Source: 2-02-FULL-55-14 sp964581115
GTDB lineage: Bacteria; Bacteroidota; Ignavibacteria; UBA10030
Reading direction: 5' to 3'
NCBI GenBank assembly: GCA_964581115.1
Contig: CAZOMY010000012.1
Location: forward strand, 16,447-80,446
DNA: 64,000 nucleotides
Every line of letters begins with the position of its first letter. The stretch's first letter is position 1. This document shows positions 25,744 through 34,344 of this stretch, piece after piece. A program made the translations under genes and the position numbers. The notes beneath the pieces are model-generated. The model was not told the origin of the DNA. It did no database searches and saw only the letters and a program-made list of their open reading frames with translations.

Positions 25744-26208
25744 TTACGTTGTGCTCCTCTTCGTGCGCTGGCGCACCTCGCGTTCCGCGTCGCGGCGCTT
25801 GATGCTTTCGCGCTTGTCGTACTGTCGTTTCCCGCGGGCGAGGGCAAGCTCGACCTTGGCGTACGGTCCTTTGAAATAGACAGACAGCGGGATCAGGGCG
25901 AGACCGCGCTCGGCGACCCGGCCCTGAAGCTTCAGGATCTGGCGTGCGTGCAACAACACCTTGCGCGTCCGGTCAGGTTGGTGATTGGCGTAGCTGCCGT
26001 GCTCGTAGGGATTGATGTGCATGCCCAGCAGCCAGACCTCGCCTCCCTTCAGCAACGCATAGGCATCGACAAGGTTCGCTTTGCCGGCGCGGAGCGATTT
26101 CACCTCCGTCCCTGTGAGCACGAGGCCCGCTTCCCAGGTCTCCAGGATCTCGTAGTCGTGCCGCGCTTTGCGGTTGGAGACGATGACGCGGTGCTGGTGC
26201 TCTGCCAT
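25744..26208 (-). CDS. smpB: SsrA-binding protein SmpB
   Basis: 154 residues, normal length. Key stretches are NRKARHDYEILETWEAGLVL, GTEVKSLRAGKANLVDAY, INPYEHGSYANHQPDRTRKV and LIPLSVYFKGPYAKVELALA, ending in the basic KRQYDKRESIKRRDAER tail that enters the empty mRNA channel. It delivers tmRNA to stalled ribosomes for trans-translation. First gene of the minus-strand smpB-tyrS-pdaD cluster and divergent from lpd. The tmRNA gene itself is not in this window. Confidence 0.97.
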   Translation of the reverse strand: MAEHQHRVIVSNRKARHDYEILETWEAGLVLTGTEVKSLRAGKANLVDAYALLKGGEVWLLGMHINPYEHGSYANHQPDRTRKVLLHARQILKLQGRVAERGLALIPLSVYFKGPYAKVELALARGKRQYDKRESIKRRDAEREVRQRTKRSTT

Positions 26209-26283
26209 GCCTCAAAAAAAGTCGGCCACAACGTACGCCAAAAGTGTATCACAATCAACCGACGAGCCCGCGTGCTCCTTCGG

Positions 26284-26312
26284 TTGTTTTTCCCGGCATT
26301 CGTGGGTATATT
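26284..26312 (+). promoter_or_regulatory. Predicted sigma-70 promoter of lpd
   Basis: TTGTTT (26284-26289), a 17-nt spacer, and TATATT (26307-26312), giving a leader of about 60 nt before lpd. It lies in the divergent gap with smpB. Confidence 0.55.
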
Positions 26313-26378
26313 TCTCATCTTAGCGAGTGTCCGCCCGGTCATGCCAATGTGGGGGCACTCTCCAACGAAAGGAAGGAC

Positions 26379-27773
26379 ATGGCAGAACGACAATTCGACG
26401 TGACCGTCATCGGAGCGGGTCCCGGAGGTTATGTTGCAGCCATCAAGGCCGCGCAGAACGGCAAGAAGGTGGGTCTCATCGAGCGAGACAAGCTCGGAGG
26501 CATCTGCTTGAACTGGGGCTGCATCCCGTCGAAGGCGCTCTTGAAGAGCGCAGAACTGTACCAGCAGTTCAAGAAGGCCGAGGAATTCGGCATCACCTGC
26601 AAGGACCTGAGATTCGACTTTTCGAAGATCATCCAGAGGAGCCGCGGCGTCGCCGACCGGATCTCCAAAGGGGTCGAATACCTGATGAAGAAGAACAAGA
26701 TCGAGGTCGTCTACGGCGAAGCCAGGTTCAAGGACCGCTCTACGATCGAGGTCAGCAAGGACGGCAAGGTCGTCGATCTCATCAAGTCGAAGCATGTCAT
26801 TCTCGCCACCGGGGCCCGCCCGCGCTCCATCCCCGGCGTCTCGATCGACCGAACAATGGTCATCACCAGCACCGAGGCGATGTCGCTTTCAGTCCAACCG
26901 TCGTCGATGGTTGTTATCGGTGGCGGCGCGATCGGCATTGAGTTCGCCTATTTCTACAATGCCTTGGGCACAAAGGTGACCGTCGTCGAAATGATGCCGA
27001 CGATCCTGCCTCTTGAGGACAAGGAGATCACCAAGATCGTCGAATCCTCGCTGAAAAAGCAGGGGATCGAACTGATGACGAGTGCCAAGGTGGCAGGGGT
27101 CAAGGTCGCCGGCAAGGTCACGGTGACGGTGGAAACGAAGGACGGCAAGACCGAGGTGACCGGCGACGTGGCCTTGATGGCCATCGGCGTTCAAGGCAAT
27201 ATCGAGAACCTGGGCCTCGAGCAGGTGGGTGTCAAGACCGACCGCAGCTTCGTCGTCGTCAACGAGTTCATGCAGACCACCGCCCCCGGCATCTATGCCA
27301 TCGGAGACGTGGCCGGGCCGCCTCTTCTGGCGCACGTCGCTTCGCACGAAGCCGTTGTGGCCGCCGACCATATCGCCGGCAAAGCCAAGCGTGGCATCGA
27401 TCGGTCCAATACCCCGGCATGCACGTACTGCCAACCGCAGGTGGCCAGTGTGGGTCTGACGGAGGAGGCCGCGATCGCCAAGGGACACAAGGTCAAGGTC
27501 GGTCGGTTCCCGTTCCGACCGCTTGGAAAGGCGATGGCCGTAGGTGAGACCGAAGGGATGGTCAAGCTGGTGTTCGATGAGAAATACGGCGAATTGCTCG
27601 GAGCGCATATCGTCGGCGCCGAAGCGACCGAGCTGATCGCAGAATTGGGAATGGCGAAGGCCCTTGAGACGACGTGGGAGGAACTGGCCCATACCATGCA
27701 TGCGCACCCGACCCTGTCTGAAGCGATCATGGAAGCCGCCGGTGATTCACACGGAGTAGCTATTCATATATAA
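26379..27773 (+). CDS. lpd: Dihydrolipoyl dehydrogenase (E3)
   Basis: 464 residues from the ATG at 26379, preceded by AAGGAAGG; the open frame before it lies over the promoter. FAD-binding GAGPGGY (12-18), redox disulfide Cys43/Cys48 in GGICLNWGC, NAD-binding GGGAIGIEF and the C-terminal His-Glu pair in HAHPTLSEAIMEAA are all present. It reoxidises dihydrolipoamide on E2 and GcvH, passing electrons to NAD+. The neighbourhood (lipB, fused E1, E2, lipA) shows it serves the 2-oxoacid dehydrogenase encoded here, and it may be shared with the glycine cleavage system (gcvH at 49.6 kb). Confidence 0.97.
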   Translation: MAERQFDVTVIGAGPGGYVAAIKAAQNGKKVGLIERDKLGGICLNWGCIPSKALLKSAELYQQFKKAEEFGITCKDLRFDFSKIIQRSRGVADRISKGVEYLMKKNKIEVVYGEARFKDRSTIEVSKDGKVVDLIKSKHVILATGARPRSIPGVSIDRTMVITSTEAMSLSVQPSSMVVIGGGAIGIEFAYFYNALGTKVTVVEMMPTILPLEDKEITKIVESSLKKQGIELMTSAKVAGVKVAGKVTVTVETKDGKTEVTGDVALMAIGVQGNIENLGLEQVGVKTDRSFVVVNEFMQTTAPGIYAIGDVAGPPLLAHVASHEAVVAADHIAGKAKRGIDRSNTPACTYCQPQVASVGLTEEAAIAKGHKVKVGRFPFRPLGKAMAVGETEGMVKLVFDEKYGELLGAHIVGAEATELIAELGMAKALETTWEELAHTMHAHPTLSEAIMEAAGDSHGVAIHI

Positions 27774-27955
27774 GACCGGAGTAGAGGTCAGACATCAGTT
27801 GTCAGAGGTCAGTTGCTCTGAATGGCGATGGCATCACTAACGCGAAGCGTTTTCTTTTCTTCCTGCCCGAGGATTCATCTTCGGGCAGCGGATCGCGCAT
27901 GTCGGGCGTATGTGCATGGTCAGTTCGAAACAAGGTTGTTGAGTTGAGTTGTTCA

Positions 27956-28669
27956 GTGCGGCCACTCACCGTCATCGATCTCGGCCGGACGCGGTACGCC
28001 GAGGCATGGGACCTGCAGCGTCAGTTGTGGGAGATGCGTGTACGTGGTGACGTGAGCGACCTGTTGCTCTTCACCGAGCACGAACCGGTCTATACGGTCG
28101 GCAAGGGGGGGGATGAGAACCATGTGCTGGCCGATGAGGCCGAGTTGAGCCGTAGTGGCGCGGAGATGTTCCGGATCGACCGGGGGGGCGATGTAACGTA
28201 CCACGGACCCGGCCAGATCGTCGGGTATCCGATCATCGACCTGAGCCGACGGCCGGACCTGCATCGATATCTGCGTGATCTCGAAGAGGTCATCATTCGA
28301 GCTCTCCGGACATTCGGCATTGCGGGCGTTCGAGAGGACGGTCTGACCGGTGTATGGGTGGGGGGCGACAAAGTAGCTGCTCTTGGCGTCAAGGTCAGCC
28401 GGTGGGTGACGATGCACGGGTTTGCGCTAAACGTTGCGACCGATCTGCGACGGTTCGACCGCATCATCCCGTGCGGCATCTTTCACAAAGGGGTCACTTC
28501 GATGCAACAGGTGCTCCGACGGGAGGTGCCGATGGCCGAGGTGCAGCGAGAGGTGGCAACGCAATTCGGCGAAGTCTTTGAGATGGGCATACGGATCGGG
28601 ACGCTGGACGAACTGAAGCCGAAGCTGGCATCGGTCGAAGCGTTGGCTGTGCGCAATCCACAAGCTTAA
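27956..28669 (+). CDS. lipB: Octanoyl-[ACP]:protein N-octanoyltransferase
   Basis: 237 residues from the GTG at 27956, where family homology begins (VIDLGRTRYAEAWDLQRQ). An in-frame ATG at 27899 would add 19 residues; neither has a clear ribosome site. Diagnostic motifs: HEPVYTVGK, RGGDVTYHGPGQIVGYPI, GVWVGGDKVAALGVKVSRW with the active-site Lys, HGFALNV and IIPCGI with the acyl-accepting Cys. It moves octanoate from acyl carrier protein to the lipoyl domains of E2 and GcvH, and LipA then adds sulfur. A CTGCCCGA/TCGGGCAG hairpin at 27863-27888 precedes it. Confidence 0.95.
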   Translation: MRPLTVIDLGRTRYAEAWDLQRQLWEMRVRGDVSDLLLFTEHEPVYTVGKGGDENHVLADEAELSRSGAEMFRIDRGGDVTYHGPGQIVGYPIIDLSRRPDLHRYLRDLEEVIIRALRTFGIAGVREDGLTGVWVGGDKVAALGVKVSRWVTMHGFALNVATDLRRFDRIIPCGIFHKGVTSMQQVLRREVPMAEVQREVATQFGEVFEMGIRIGTLDELKPKLASVEALAVRNPQA

Positions 28670-28685
28670 GAAGGAAACAGAACGG

Positions 28686-30737
28686 ATGACGAAGACCGCG
28701 ACGGCGAAGGAACGAACGACCTCTCAGCTCCCGCATGGGCTGACGAAGGAGCAGATCCTCAGCGCGTATCGTACGATGTTGACTGCCCGTCGGATCGACG
28801 AGAAGCACCTGATCCTTCTGAAACAGGGGAAATCGTTCTTTCACATCGGCGGGTCCGGACACGAAGCGGCGCAGGTGGCTGCGGCGATGGCGATGCGTTC
28901 GGGCAAGGACTGGCCCAACTGCTACTACCGCGATGTGGCATTCTCGCTTCAAAACGGCGTGACGGCCGAAGATGTCTTCCTGGCGGCCCTCCATCGCGCC
29001 GAAGATCCCAGCAGCGGCGCACGCCAGATGCCGGCGCACTGGGGGAAGAAGAGCGCACGCATGGTCACGCAGTCCAGCCCGACCGGCACGCAGTATCTGC
29101 AAGCCGTCGGGATGGCGCTCTCGATCAAGATGGAGGGCTCGGACGAGGTCGTGTATGTCTCGTCGGGCGAGGGAGCGACGAGCGAGGGAGAATTCTTCGA
29201 GGCGGTCAACTGGGCGGCACGAGAAGCGTTGCCCGTGATCTTCTTCATCCAGGACAACAAGTTTGCCATCTCCGTCCCGGTCGCGCAACAAACGGCAGGA
29301 GGGTCGGTGTTCGAAGTGACGAAGGGATTCGCCGGCCTGCATCGCGAGGAAGTGGACGGGACCGACTTCTTCGCGACGTATGAAGCGATGCGTCGCGCCG
29401 TCGAGAGGGCCCGGACGGGCAAAGGCCCCACGCTTCTCGTCGCCCACACAGTCCGGCTCCTTCCACACTCATCCTCCGACGACCACGCCAAGTATCGGAC
29501 CAAAGAAGAGATCGAGCGCGACAAGAAGCTCGACCCGATCCCGAAGCTGACGACGTGGCTTATCGAACAGGGCATCCTGACCGACGCGGGCGCGACCGAG
29601 ATGCTCGAGACGGTAAAGGCCGAGGTGGACCGCGCGGCTGAGTGGGCCGAAAGCCGTCCGGTCCCTGAGGCCTCGACCGTCATGGACCATCTCTACGGAG
29701 TGTCGCACGCCTCGAAGCCGCAGGGATTCGTCGAGCCGGAACATGCAGGCTCGAAGGTTGTGCTCGTCGACGCGATCAATCATGCGCTCGCGGAAGAGAT
29801 GGAGCGGAACGATCGCGTCGTGGTCTTTGGCGAGGACGTCGCCGGCGGAAAAGGGGGAGTATTCACCGCGACCAAGGGGTTGACGGCGAAGTTCGGGCCC
29901 GAACGGTGTTTCAATTCTCCTTTGGCCGAGGCCAGCATCGTCGGCGTGGCCATCGGCATGGCCCTTCGTGGCTGGAGGCCGGTGCCCGAGATCCAGTTCG
30001 GCGACTACATCTGGCCGGCCTTCATTCAGATCCGGGATGAGCTGGCCATGCTGCGCTACCGTTCGAACGGGGCGTGGCCCTGCCCGGTTGTGATCCGCGT
30101 GCCGGTGGGAGGCTACATCCACGGCGGCCACTATCACAGCCAGTCCATCGAATCCTTCTTTGCCCACATTCCGGGTCTGCGACTCGTGTTCCCGTCGACC
30201 GCAGCCGACGCAAAGGGCCTTCTGAAGGCCGCGATCCGAGGAGATGATCCGGTGCTGTTCATGGAGCATAAGGGACTCTATCGCCAGGGGTATGCTTCAT
30301 CAGCCGAGCCTTCGGCCGACTATGTCCTTCCGTTCGGGATTGCGGCGACCCGTCGCCAGGGAACGGATATCACCGTCATCACATGGGGCTACATGGTCCA
30401 GCAATCGCTCGAGGCCGCCCGGCAGGCGGAAGCGAAAGGGATCAGCGTGGAGGTGGTCGACCTGCGCACGCTGAATCCGCTCGACGAAGCGACGATCGTA
30501 GCGTCCGTGCGGAAGACGAACAAAGTGATCGTAGCGCACGAAGACACGCTGACGGCGGGGTTCGGAGCCGAGATCGTGGCTCGCATCACCGAGCAGTGTT
30601 TTGAATCGCTGGATGCGCCGGTACTGCGCGTCGCGGCGAAAGACATTCCAGTGCCGTATGCGCCGACGCTCGAAGATGCGATGTTGCCGTCGAAGGCCGA
30701 CGTGCTCGCGGCTATCGAGCGCCTTGCTGCATATTAG
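28686..30737 (+). CDS. 2-oxoacid dehydrogenase E1 component, fused alpha and beta subunits
   Basis: 683 residues. The alpha half (about 20-340) has FFHIGGSGHEAAQVAAA and the thiamine-diphosphate motif starting GEGATSEGEF and ending DNKFAIS (about 160-195). The beta half (about 352-683) has VVVFGEDVAGGKGGVF, FNSPLAEASIVGVAIGMAL, FGDYIWPAF and the C-terminal VPYAPTLEDAMLPSKADVLAAI. Separate genes in most bacteria, alpha and beta are joined here, as in several Bacteroidota branched-chain enzymes. It decarboxylates a 2-oxoacid and hands the acyl group to E2. Sequence alone does not separate 2-oxoisovalerate from pyruvate; the fusion favours the former. It lies 16 nt after lipB. Confidence 0.92.
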   Translation: MTKTATAKERTTSQLPHGLTKEQILSAYRTMLTARRIDEKHLILLKQGKSFFHIGGSGHEAAQVAAAMAMRSGKDWPNCYYRDVAFSLQNGVTAEDVFLAALHRAEDPSSGARQMPAHWGKKSARMVTQSSPTGTQYLQAVGMALSIKMEGSDEVVYVSSGEGATSEGEFFEAVNWAAREALPVIFFIQDNKFAISVPVAQQTAGGSVFEVTKGFAGLHREEVDGTDFFATYEAMRRAVERARTGKGPTLLVAHTVRLLPHSSSDDHAKYRTKEEIERDKKLDPIPKLTTWLIEQGILTDAGATEMLETVKAEVDRAAEWAESRPVPEASTVMDHLYGVSHASKPQGFVEPEHAGSKVVLVDAINHALAEEMERNDRVVVFGEDVAGGKGGVFTATKGLTAKFGPERCFNSPLAEASIVGVAIGMALRGWRPVPEIQFGDYIWPAFIQIRDELAMLRYRSNGAWPCPVVIRVPVGGYIHGGHYHSQSIESFFAHIPGLRLVFPSTAADAKGLLKAAIRGDDPVLFMEHKGLYRQGYASSAEPSADYVLPFGIAATRRQGTDITVITWGYMVQQSLEAARQAEAKGISVEVVDLRTLNPLDEATIVASVRKTNKVIVAHEDTLTAGFGAEIVARITEQCFESLDAPVLRVAAKDIPVPYAPTLEDAMLPSKADVLAAIERLAAY

Positions 30738-31120
30738 CAGGGTGCTGAAAAACCCGCTGGAAGTCAGAACAGTAACCGCCAAGCGCGCCAAGCCCGCCCT
30801 CGGCCGAGCCGAGGGCGAGGCCGGGGATCGCCAAGTCGATTGGGGAAAATGAATTGACATGAACGCGTCTTCTTGGCGAACATGGCTCGCATATGATCAT
30901 CTCTGACTTGGCGTCATGCCTGCCCGCCGGTCAGGCGGGGCGGTAATCGTTCTTCCGCAACCTGTTAGAGGCCAATCCACGAAGGGACACGAATTGACAC
31001 GGATGCTTCCTGCGCGCAATTCACCATTTGTGCTTCTTCGAGTCGATTCGTGGTTCCTTCCTTTTCACGCGGCGCCTTTGCTTGAACCATCATCGGCAGC
31101 CATTGAACAGGTCATATCTC
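30738..31120. other. 383-bp gene-free spacer with repeats
   Basis: No credible gene. It holds a CGCCAAG-type repeat copy (30773-30797), a perfect 9-bp hairpin GCCCTCGGC-CGA-GCCGAGGGC (30796-30816), a CCTGCCCGCC/GGCGGGGCGG-like hairpin near 30920-30945, and a CCACGAAGG...ACACGAATTGACACGG fragment (30975-31004). A long spacer between E1 and E2 suggests E2 may also have its own promoter. Confidence 0.6.
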
Positions 31121-32428
31121 ATGCTCGTTGACGTCGTGATGCCCAAGATGGGTGAGAGCATCCAGGAAGGGAAGATCCTTCGCTGGGCGAAGAAGGTCGG
31201 CGAGAAGATCGCCAAGGACGAAACCATCCTCGAGATCAGCACCGACAAGGTCGACTCCGAGATCCCGTCCCCCGTCGGCGGCGTTCTCGCAGCGATCGTC
31301 GTTGCTGAGCAGGAGACGGTCCCAGTCGGCACGGTCATCGCCAAGGTCGAGACCGACGCGACGGTGCCGGTCGGTTCCATGGGGACGCCTGCGGCGCCCG
31401 TGGCGACGGCCGAAGCTCCAATGCCGCCGCCCGCCGCGTCCTCGGTTGGACCTGCCGTCTCCGATCTGCCGTCGCGCGGCGACGGAGAACGGTTCTATTC
31501 ACCGCTCGTCCGTTCCATCGCAAAGCAGGAGGGGCTCAGCTCGGATGATCTGGCGCGCATCCAGGGCAGCGGACTGGGCGGACGTGTCACCAAACAGGAT
31601 GTGCTCGGATATCTGAAGAACCGGCCGTCCTTGGGCGGCGCCACGGCCGGCATGGTGCGGTTCGACGCCTCCATTCAAAAGATGGACCTTGCCGAGCTCC
31701 AGAAGAAGTATCCCGCTCCGCGGCACGAGATCCTGCAGATGGACAACATCCAGCAGAGGATGGCCGAGCACATGTTGCGGAGCATCGCCACGTCGCCGCA
31801 CGTTCAGGCTATCGACGAAGTGGATGTCACGGGGCTGGTGAACTACCGCGCCCGCGAAGGCGCGGCGTTCGAACGGCGCGAGGGCTTCAAGCTGACCTAC
31901 ACTCCGTTCTTCTTTGCGGCGGTCGCCAATGCGCTCAAGGAATTCCCCATCGTCAACAGCTCGGTCGAAGGGGACAAGATCATCCTCAAGAAAGTCATCA
32001 ATATCGGCATGGCGGTTGCGTCGCCGTCAGGATTGATCGTGCCGGTCTTGAAGAACTGCGAAGAGAAGAGCTTCCTCGGCATGGCGCGCGCCATCAACGA
32101 CATCGCCGTCCGGACGCGAAACAAGAAGCTCCTGCCGGAGGAGATCACCGGCGGCACGTTCACGATCACGAACTACGGCATCTTCGGCAACATCATCGGC
32201 ATCCCGATCATCAATCAACCGCAAGTGGCCATACTGGGTACCGGCGCCATCAAGAAACGGCCCGTGGTCATCACCGACGCGGACGGGAACGACCTCATCG
32301 GCATCCGTTCGATGATGTACCTGACCCTCTCGTTCGACCATCGCATCATCGACGGCGCGATCGGCGGGCAGTTCCTGTCGAAGGTGAAACAGGGGATCGA
32401 GGCGTTCGATTTCCCTTCCATCGGGTGA
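31121..32428 (+). CDS. 2-oxoacid dehydrogenase E2 component (dihydrolipoamide acyltransferase)
   Basis: 435 residues from the ATG at 31121; upstream in-frame starts lie in the repeat-rich spacer. A single lipoyl domain (1-80) carries Lys43 in EISTDKVDSEIP. An Ala/Pro-rich linker and a peripheral-subunit-binding domain (about 125-165, YSPLVRSIAKQEGLS then GGRVTKQDVLGYL) follow. The catalytic acyltransferase domain (about 205-435) ends with SFDHRIIDGAIGG, His407 being the catalytic residue. E2 forms the core of the complex, binding the fused E1 and Lpd. LipB and LipA, encoded on either side, would lipoylate Lys43. Confidence 0.94.
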   Translation: MLVDVVMPKMGESIQEGKILRWAKKVGEKIAKDETILEISTDKVDSEIPSPVGGVLAAIVVAEQETVPVGTVIAKVETDATVPVGSMGTPAAPVATAEAPMPPPAASSVGPAVSDLPSRGDGERFYSPLVRSIAKQEGLSSDDLARIQGSGLGGRVTKQDVLGYLKNRPSLGGATAGMVRFDASIQKMDLAELQKKYPAPRHEILQMDNIQQRMAEHMLRSIATSPHVQAIDEVDVTGLVNYRAREGAAFERREGFKLTYTPFFFAAVANALKEFPIVNSSVEGDKIILKKVINIGMAVASPSGLIVPVLKNCEEKSFLGMARAINDIAVRTRNKKLLPEEITGGTFTITNYGIFGNIIGIPIINQPQVAILGTGAIKKRPVVITDADGNDLIGIRSMMYLTLSFDHRIIDGAIGGQFLSKVKQGIEAFDFPSIG

Positions 32429-32456
32429 AGCCTGATGCGCTGAACGCTCCCTTGTC

Positions 32457-32580
32457 GTGAATCGCAAAGGACGCGAAGCACGCCAAGATCAAGAACTGTG
32501 TCGAACGCTGTCCGTGGAATAGCCCATCTTTTCAAATCTGACTTTGCGTCCTTGGTGTTCTTGGCGTTCTTGGCGGTCAC
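32457..32580. repeat. Pair of CGCCAAG-type repeats in inverted orientation
   Basis: GTGAATCGCAAAGGACGCG... (32457-32495) and the reverse complement of a GTGACCGCCAAGAACGCC... copy (32543-32580) flank about 47 nt. Together they could fold into one long hairpin between the E2 gene and lipA. Confidence 0.65.
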
Positions 32581-32613
32581 ACATTTGATTTCGAGGCGAT
32601 CGTTCTAACCGAG

Positions 32614-33513
32614 ATGGAGATCATCATCACCGAAGTGGCATCGAAGGAAGCTGCACCCGCCGCCCCGCGGCGCCCGGAATGGCTGAAGGCCCGCCTTCCG
32701 GGAGGGGAGATGTACGCCCGCTTGCACGGCATCATGCGCACGCACAATCTGCACACGGTGTGCGAAGAGGCGCGGTGCCCGAACATGGGCGAGTGCTGGA
32801 ATCACGGCACGGCGACCTTCATGATCTTGGGCGACACCTGCACGAGGTCATGCGGTTTCTGCGCCGTCAAGACCGGCCGGCCGGAGTATGGCTTGGATTG
32901 GGATGAGCCGCGTCGCGTCGTCGAGGCGGTGGAGCGCATGGGCATCCGCCACGCGGTCATCACATCGGTCAACCGCGATGAACGCAAGGATGGCGGCGCG
33001 CCTGTTTTCGCCGAGACGATCCGCCTCATTCGCGAGCGCGTTCCCGGCTGTACGGTCGAAGTGCTGATCCCCGACTTCAAGGGACATGAAGAGGCCTTGA
33101 AGATCGTTCTGGACGCCGCCCCGGACATCCTGAACCATAACCTCGAGACCGTCCCCCGCTTGTATCGGACGGTGCGTCCGCAGGCCAACTATCGTCAGTC
33201 GCTCGAGGTGCTGGATCGCTCCAAGAAGCGGGGGATGCGCACGAAGACCGGACTGATGCTCGGCATCGGCGAGCGCACGGAGGAAGTGGTCGAGGTGATG
33301 AAAGACTGCCGAAGCGTCGATGTGGACATTCTGACGCTCGGCCAGTATCTCCAGCCGACGAAAGAACATCTCCCGATCGATCGGTACGTCCATCCCGATG
33401 AGTTCGCCGATCTGAAGCGCATCGGGCTGGAACTGGGCTTCAGGCATGTCGAGTCGGGCCCGCTGGTGCGGAGCTCGTATCATGCGGAACAGGCGGTGGA
33501 ACCGCGGGGGTAG
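32614..33513 (+). CDS. lipA: Lipoyl synthase
   Basis: 299 residues, normal length. The auxiliary cluster cysteines are Cys50, 55 and 61 (CEEARCPNMGEC). The radical-SAM cluster cysteines are Cys76, 80 and 83 (CTRSCGFC). The C-terminal SSYHAE serine that ligates the auxiliary cluster is present. It inserts two sulfur atoms into protein-bound octanoyl groups to make lipoate, using S-adenosylmethionine radicals. It completes the lipB-E1-E2-lipA-lpd set, so cofactor synthesis and its main client are encoded together. Confidence 0.97.
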   Translation: MEIIITEVASKEAAPAAPRRPEWLKARLPGGEMYARLHGIMRTHNLHTVCEEARCPNMGECWNHGTATFMILGDTCTRSCGFCAVKTGRPEYGLDWDEPRRVVEAVERMGIRHAVITSVNRDERKDGGAPVFAETIRLIRERVPGCTVEVLIPDFKGHEEALKIVLDAAPDILNHNLETVPRLYRTVRPQANYRQSLEVLDRSKKRGMRTKTGLMLGIGERTEEVVEVMKDCRSVDVDILTLGQYLQPTKEHLPIDRYVHPDEFADLKRIGLELGFRHVESGPLVRSSYHAEQAVEPRG

Positions 33514-33533
33514 GGCGGAAGGCAGAAAGCGGA

Positions 33534-33610
33534 GATCAGAGGCCAGAGGACAGAGGTCAGTAATCAGTTATCAGTGATCAGTTTTCAGCGACCAGTAATC
33601 AGGTAGCAGT
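33534..33610. repeat. Short tandem CAGTNATCAGT-type repeats
   Basis: Imperfect 8-11-nt units (GAGGTCAGTAATCAGTTATC, AGTGATCAGTTTTCAG and similar) in the gap between lipA and psd. A related stretch is at 27785-27815 after lpd. Confidence 0.6.
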
Positions 33611-33681
33611 CGTACTCAGCATCCGTTTTTCGATTGACGATTCACCATTCTCTATTCACGACACACGTTCTCCTCGGATCC

Positions 33682-34332
33682 ATGATCACTCGTTACGGAT
33701 ACGACATATACTTCACGGTCATGGCGATCTGCATTGTCATGGTAGTGCTGGCGTTGCTGTTTGTGGAGCCGCGAGGGCTGCGCTACGGCCTGGTGATTGT
33801 GGCGGCCGCGATGGCTGTCTTTGCGACGAACTTCTTTCGCGATCCCGAGCGCACCACACCGGCGGAGGAGAACCTCATCATTGCACCGGCGGATGGCAAG
33901 GTCCTGCATGTGCGCGAGGTGGACCAGCCGGAATACATCGGCGGCAAGGCCACGGTCGTTGCTATCTTCATGTCGCCGCTCAATGTGCACGTGAATCGCA
34001 ACCCGATCAGCGGCACCGTCCGCCATCTCCGATACGTCAAAGGAGAGTACTTCGCGGCGTTCGAGGACAAGGCCTCCGAAGCGAACGAGCAAATGGTGAT
34101 CGGGATGGAGAACCCATTCGGCAAGGTGCTGTTCAAGCAGATCGCGGGCTTCGTGGCGCGGCGGATCGTGTGTGAATTGAAGGTCGGCCAGACGGTCAAG
34201 GCCGGTGAGCGGTTCGGTATGATCAAGTTCGGCTCACGGGTCGACGTCTACTTCGACCCAAAGGCCGAGGTCAAGGTGAAACGGGGTGACATTACGGCCG
34301 CGGGCGAAACGGTGCTCGCGACATTTCGTTAA
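33682..34332 (+). CDS. psd: Phosphatidylserine decarboxylase proenzyme
   Basis: 216 residues from the ATG at 33682 (16 residues shorter than the longest frame, whose extra part covers repeat sequence). Two N-terminal helices (about 9-28 and 33-48) are followed by FFRDPERTTP, IIAPADGKV, FMSPLNVHVNRNPISG and the self-cleavage site Gly184-Ser185 in IKFGSRVDVYF. Cleavage creates the pyruvoyl prosthetic group. This short type is common in Bacteroidota and many other bacteria. It makes phosphatidylethanolamine from phosphatidylserine, the product of the next gene. Confidence 0.95.
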   Translation: MITRYGYDIYFTVMAICIVMVVLALLFVEPRGLRYGLVIVAAAMAVFATNFFRDPERTTPAEENLIIAPADGKVLHVREVDQPEYIGGKATVVAIFMSPLNVHVNRNPISGTVRHLRYVKGEYFAAFEDKASEANEQMVIGMENPFGKVLFKQIAGFVARRIVCELKVGQTVKAGERFGMIKFGSRVDVYFDPKAEVKVKRGDITAAGETVLATFR

Positions 34333-34344
34333 CCAACCCGAGGC

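Noticed and set aside
25716..25847. N-terminal extension of tyrS
   Set aside because: The extra 44 residues are Ala/Arg-rich, overlap smpB and precede the normal TyrRS start.
27863..27888. CTGCCCGA/TCGGGCAG hairpin considered as a terminator after lpd
   Set aside because: No T-run follows on either strand; kept only as a possible structural element before lipB.
30796..30816. Perfect hairpin after the E1 gene considered as an intrinsic terminator
   Set aside because: The loop is short and the stem strong, but a GC-rich sequence rather than a T-run follows; more likely part of the repeat cluster.
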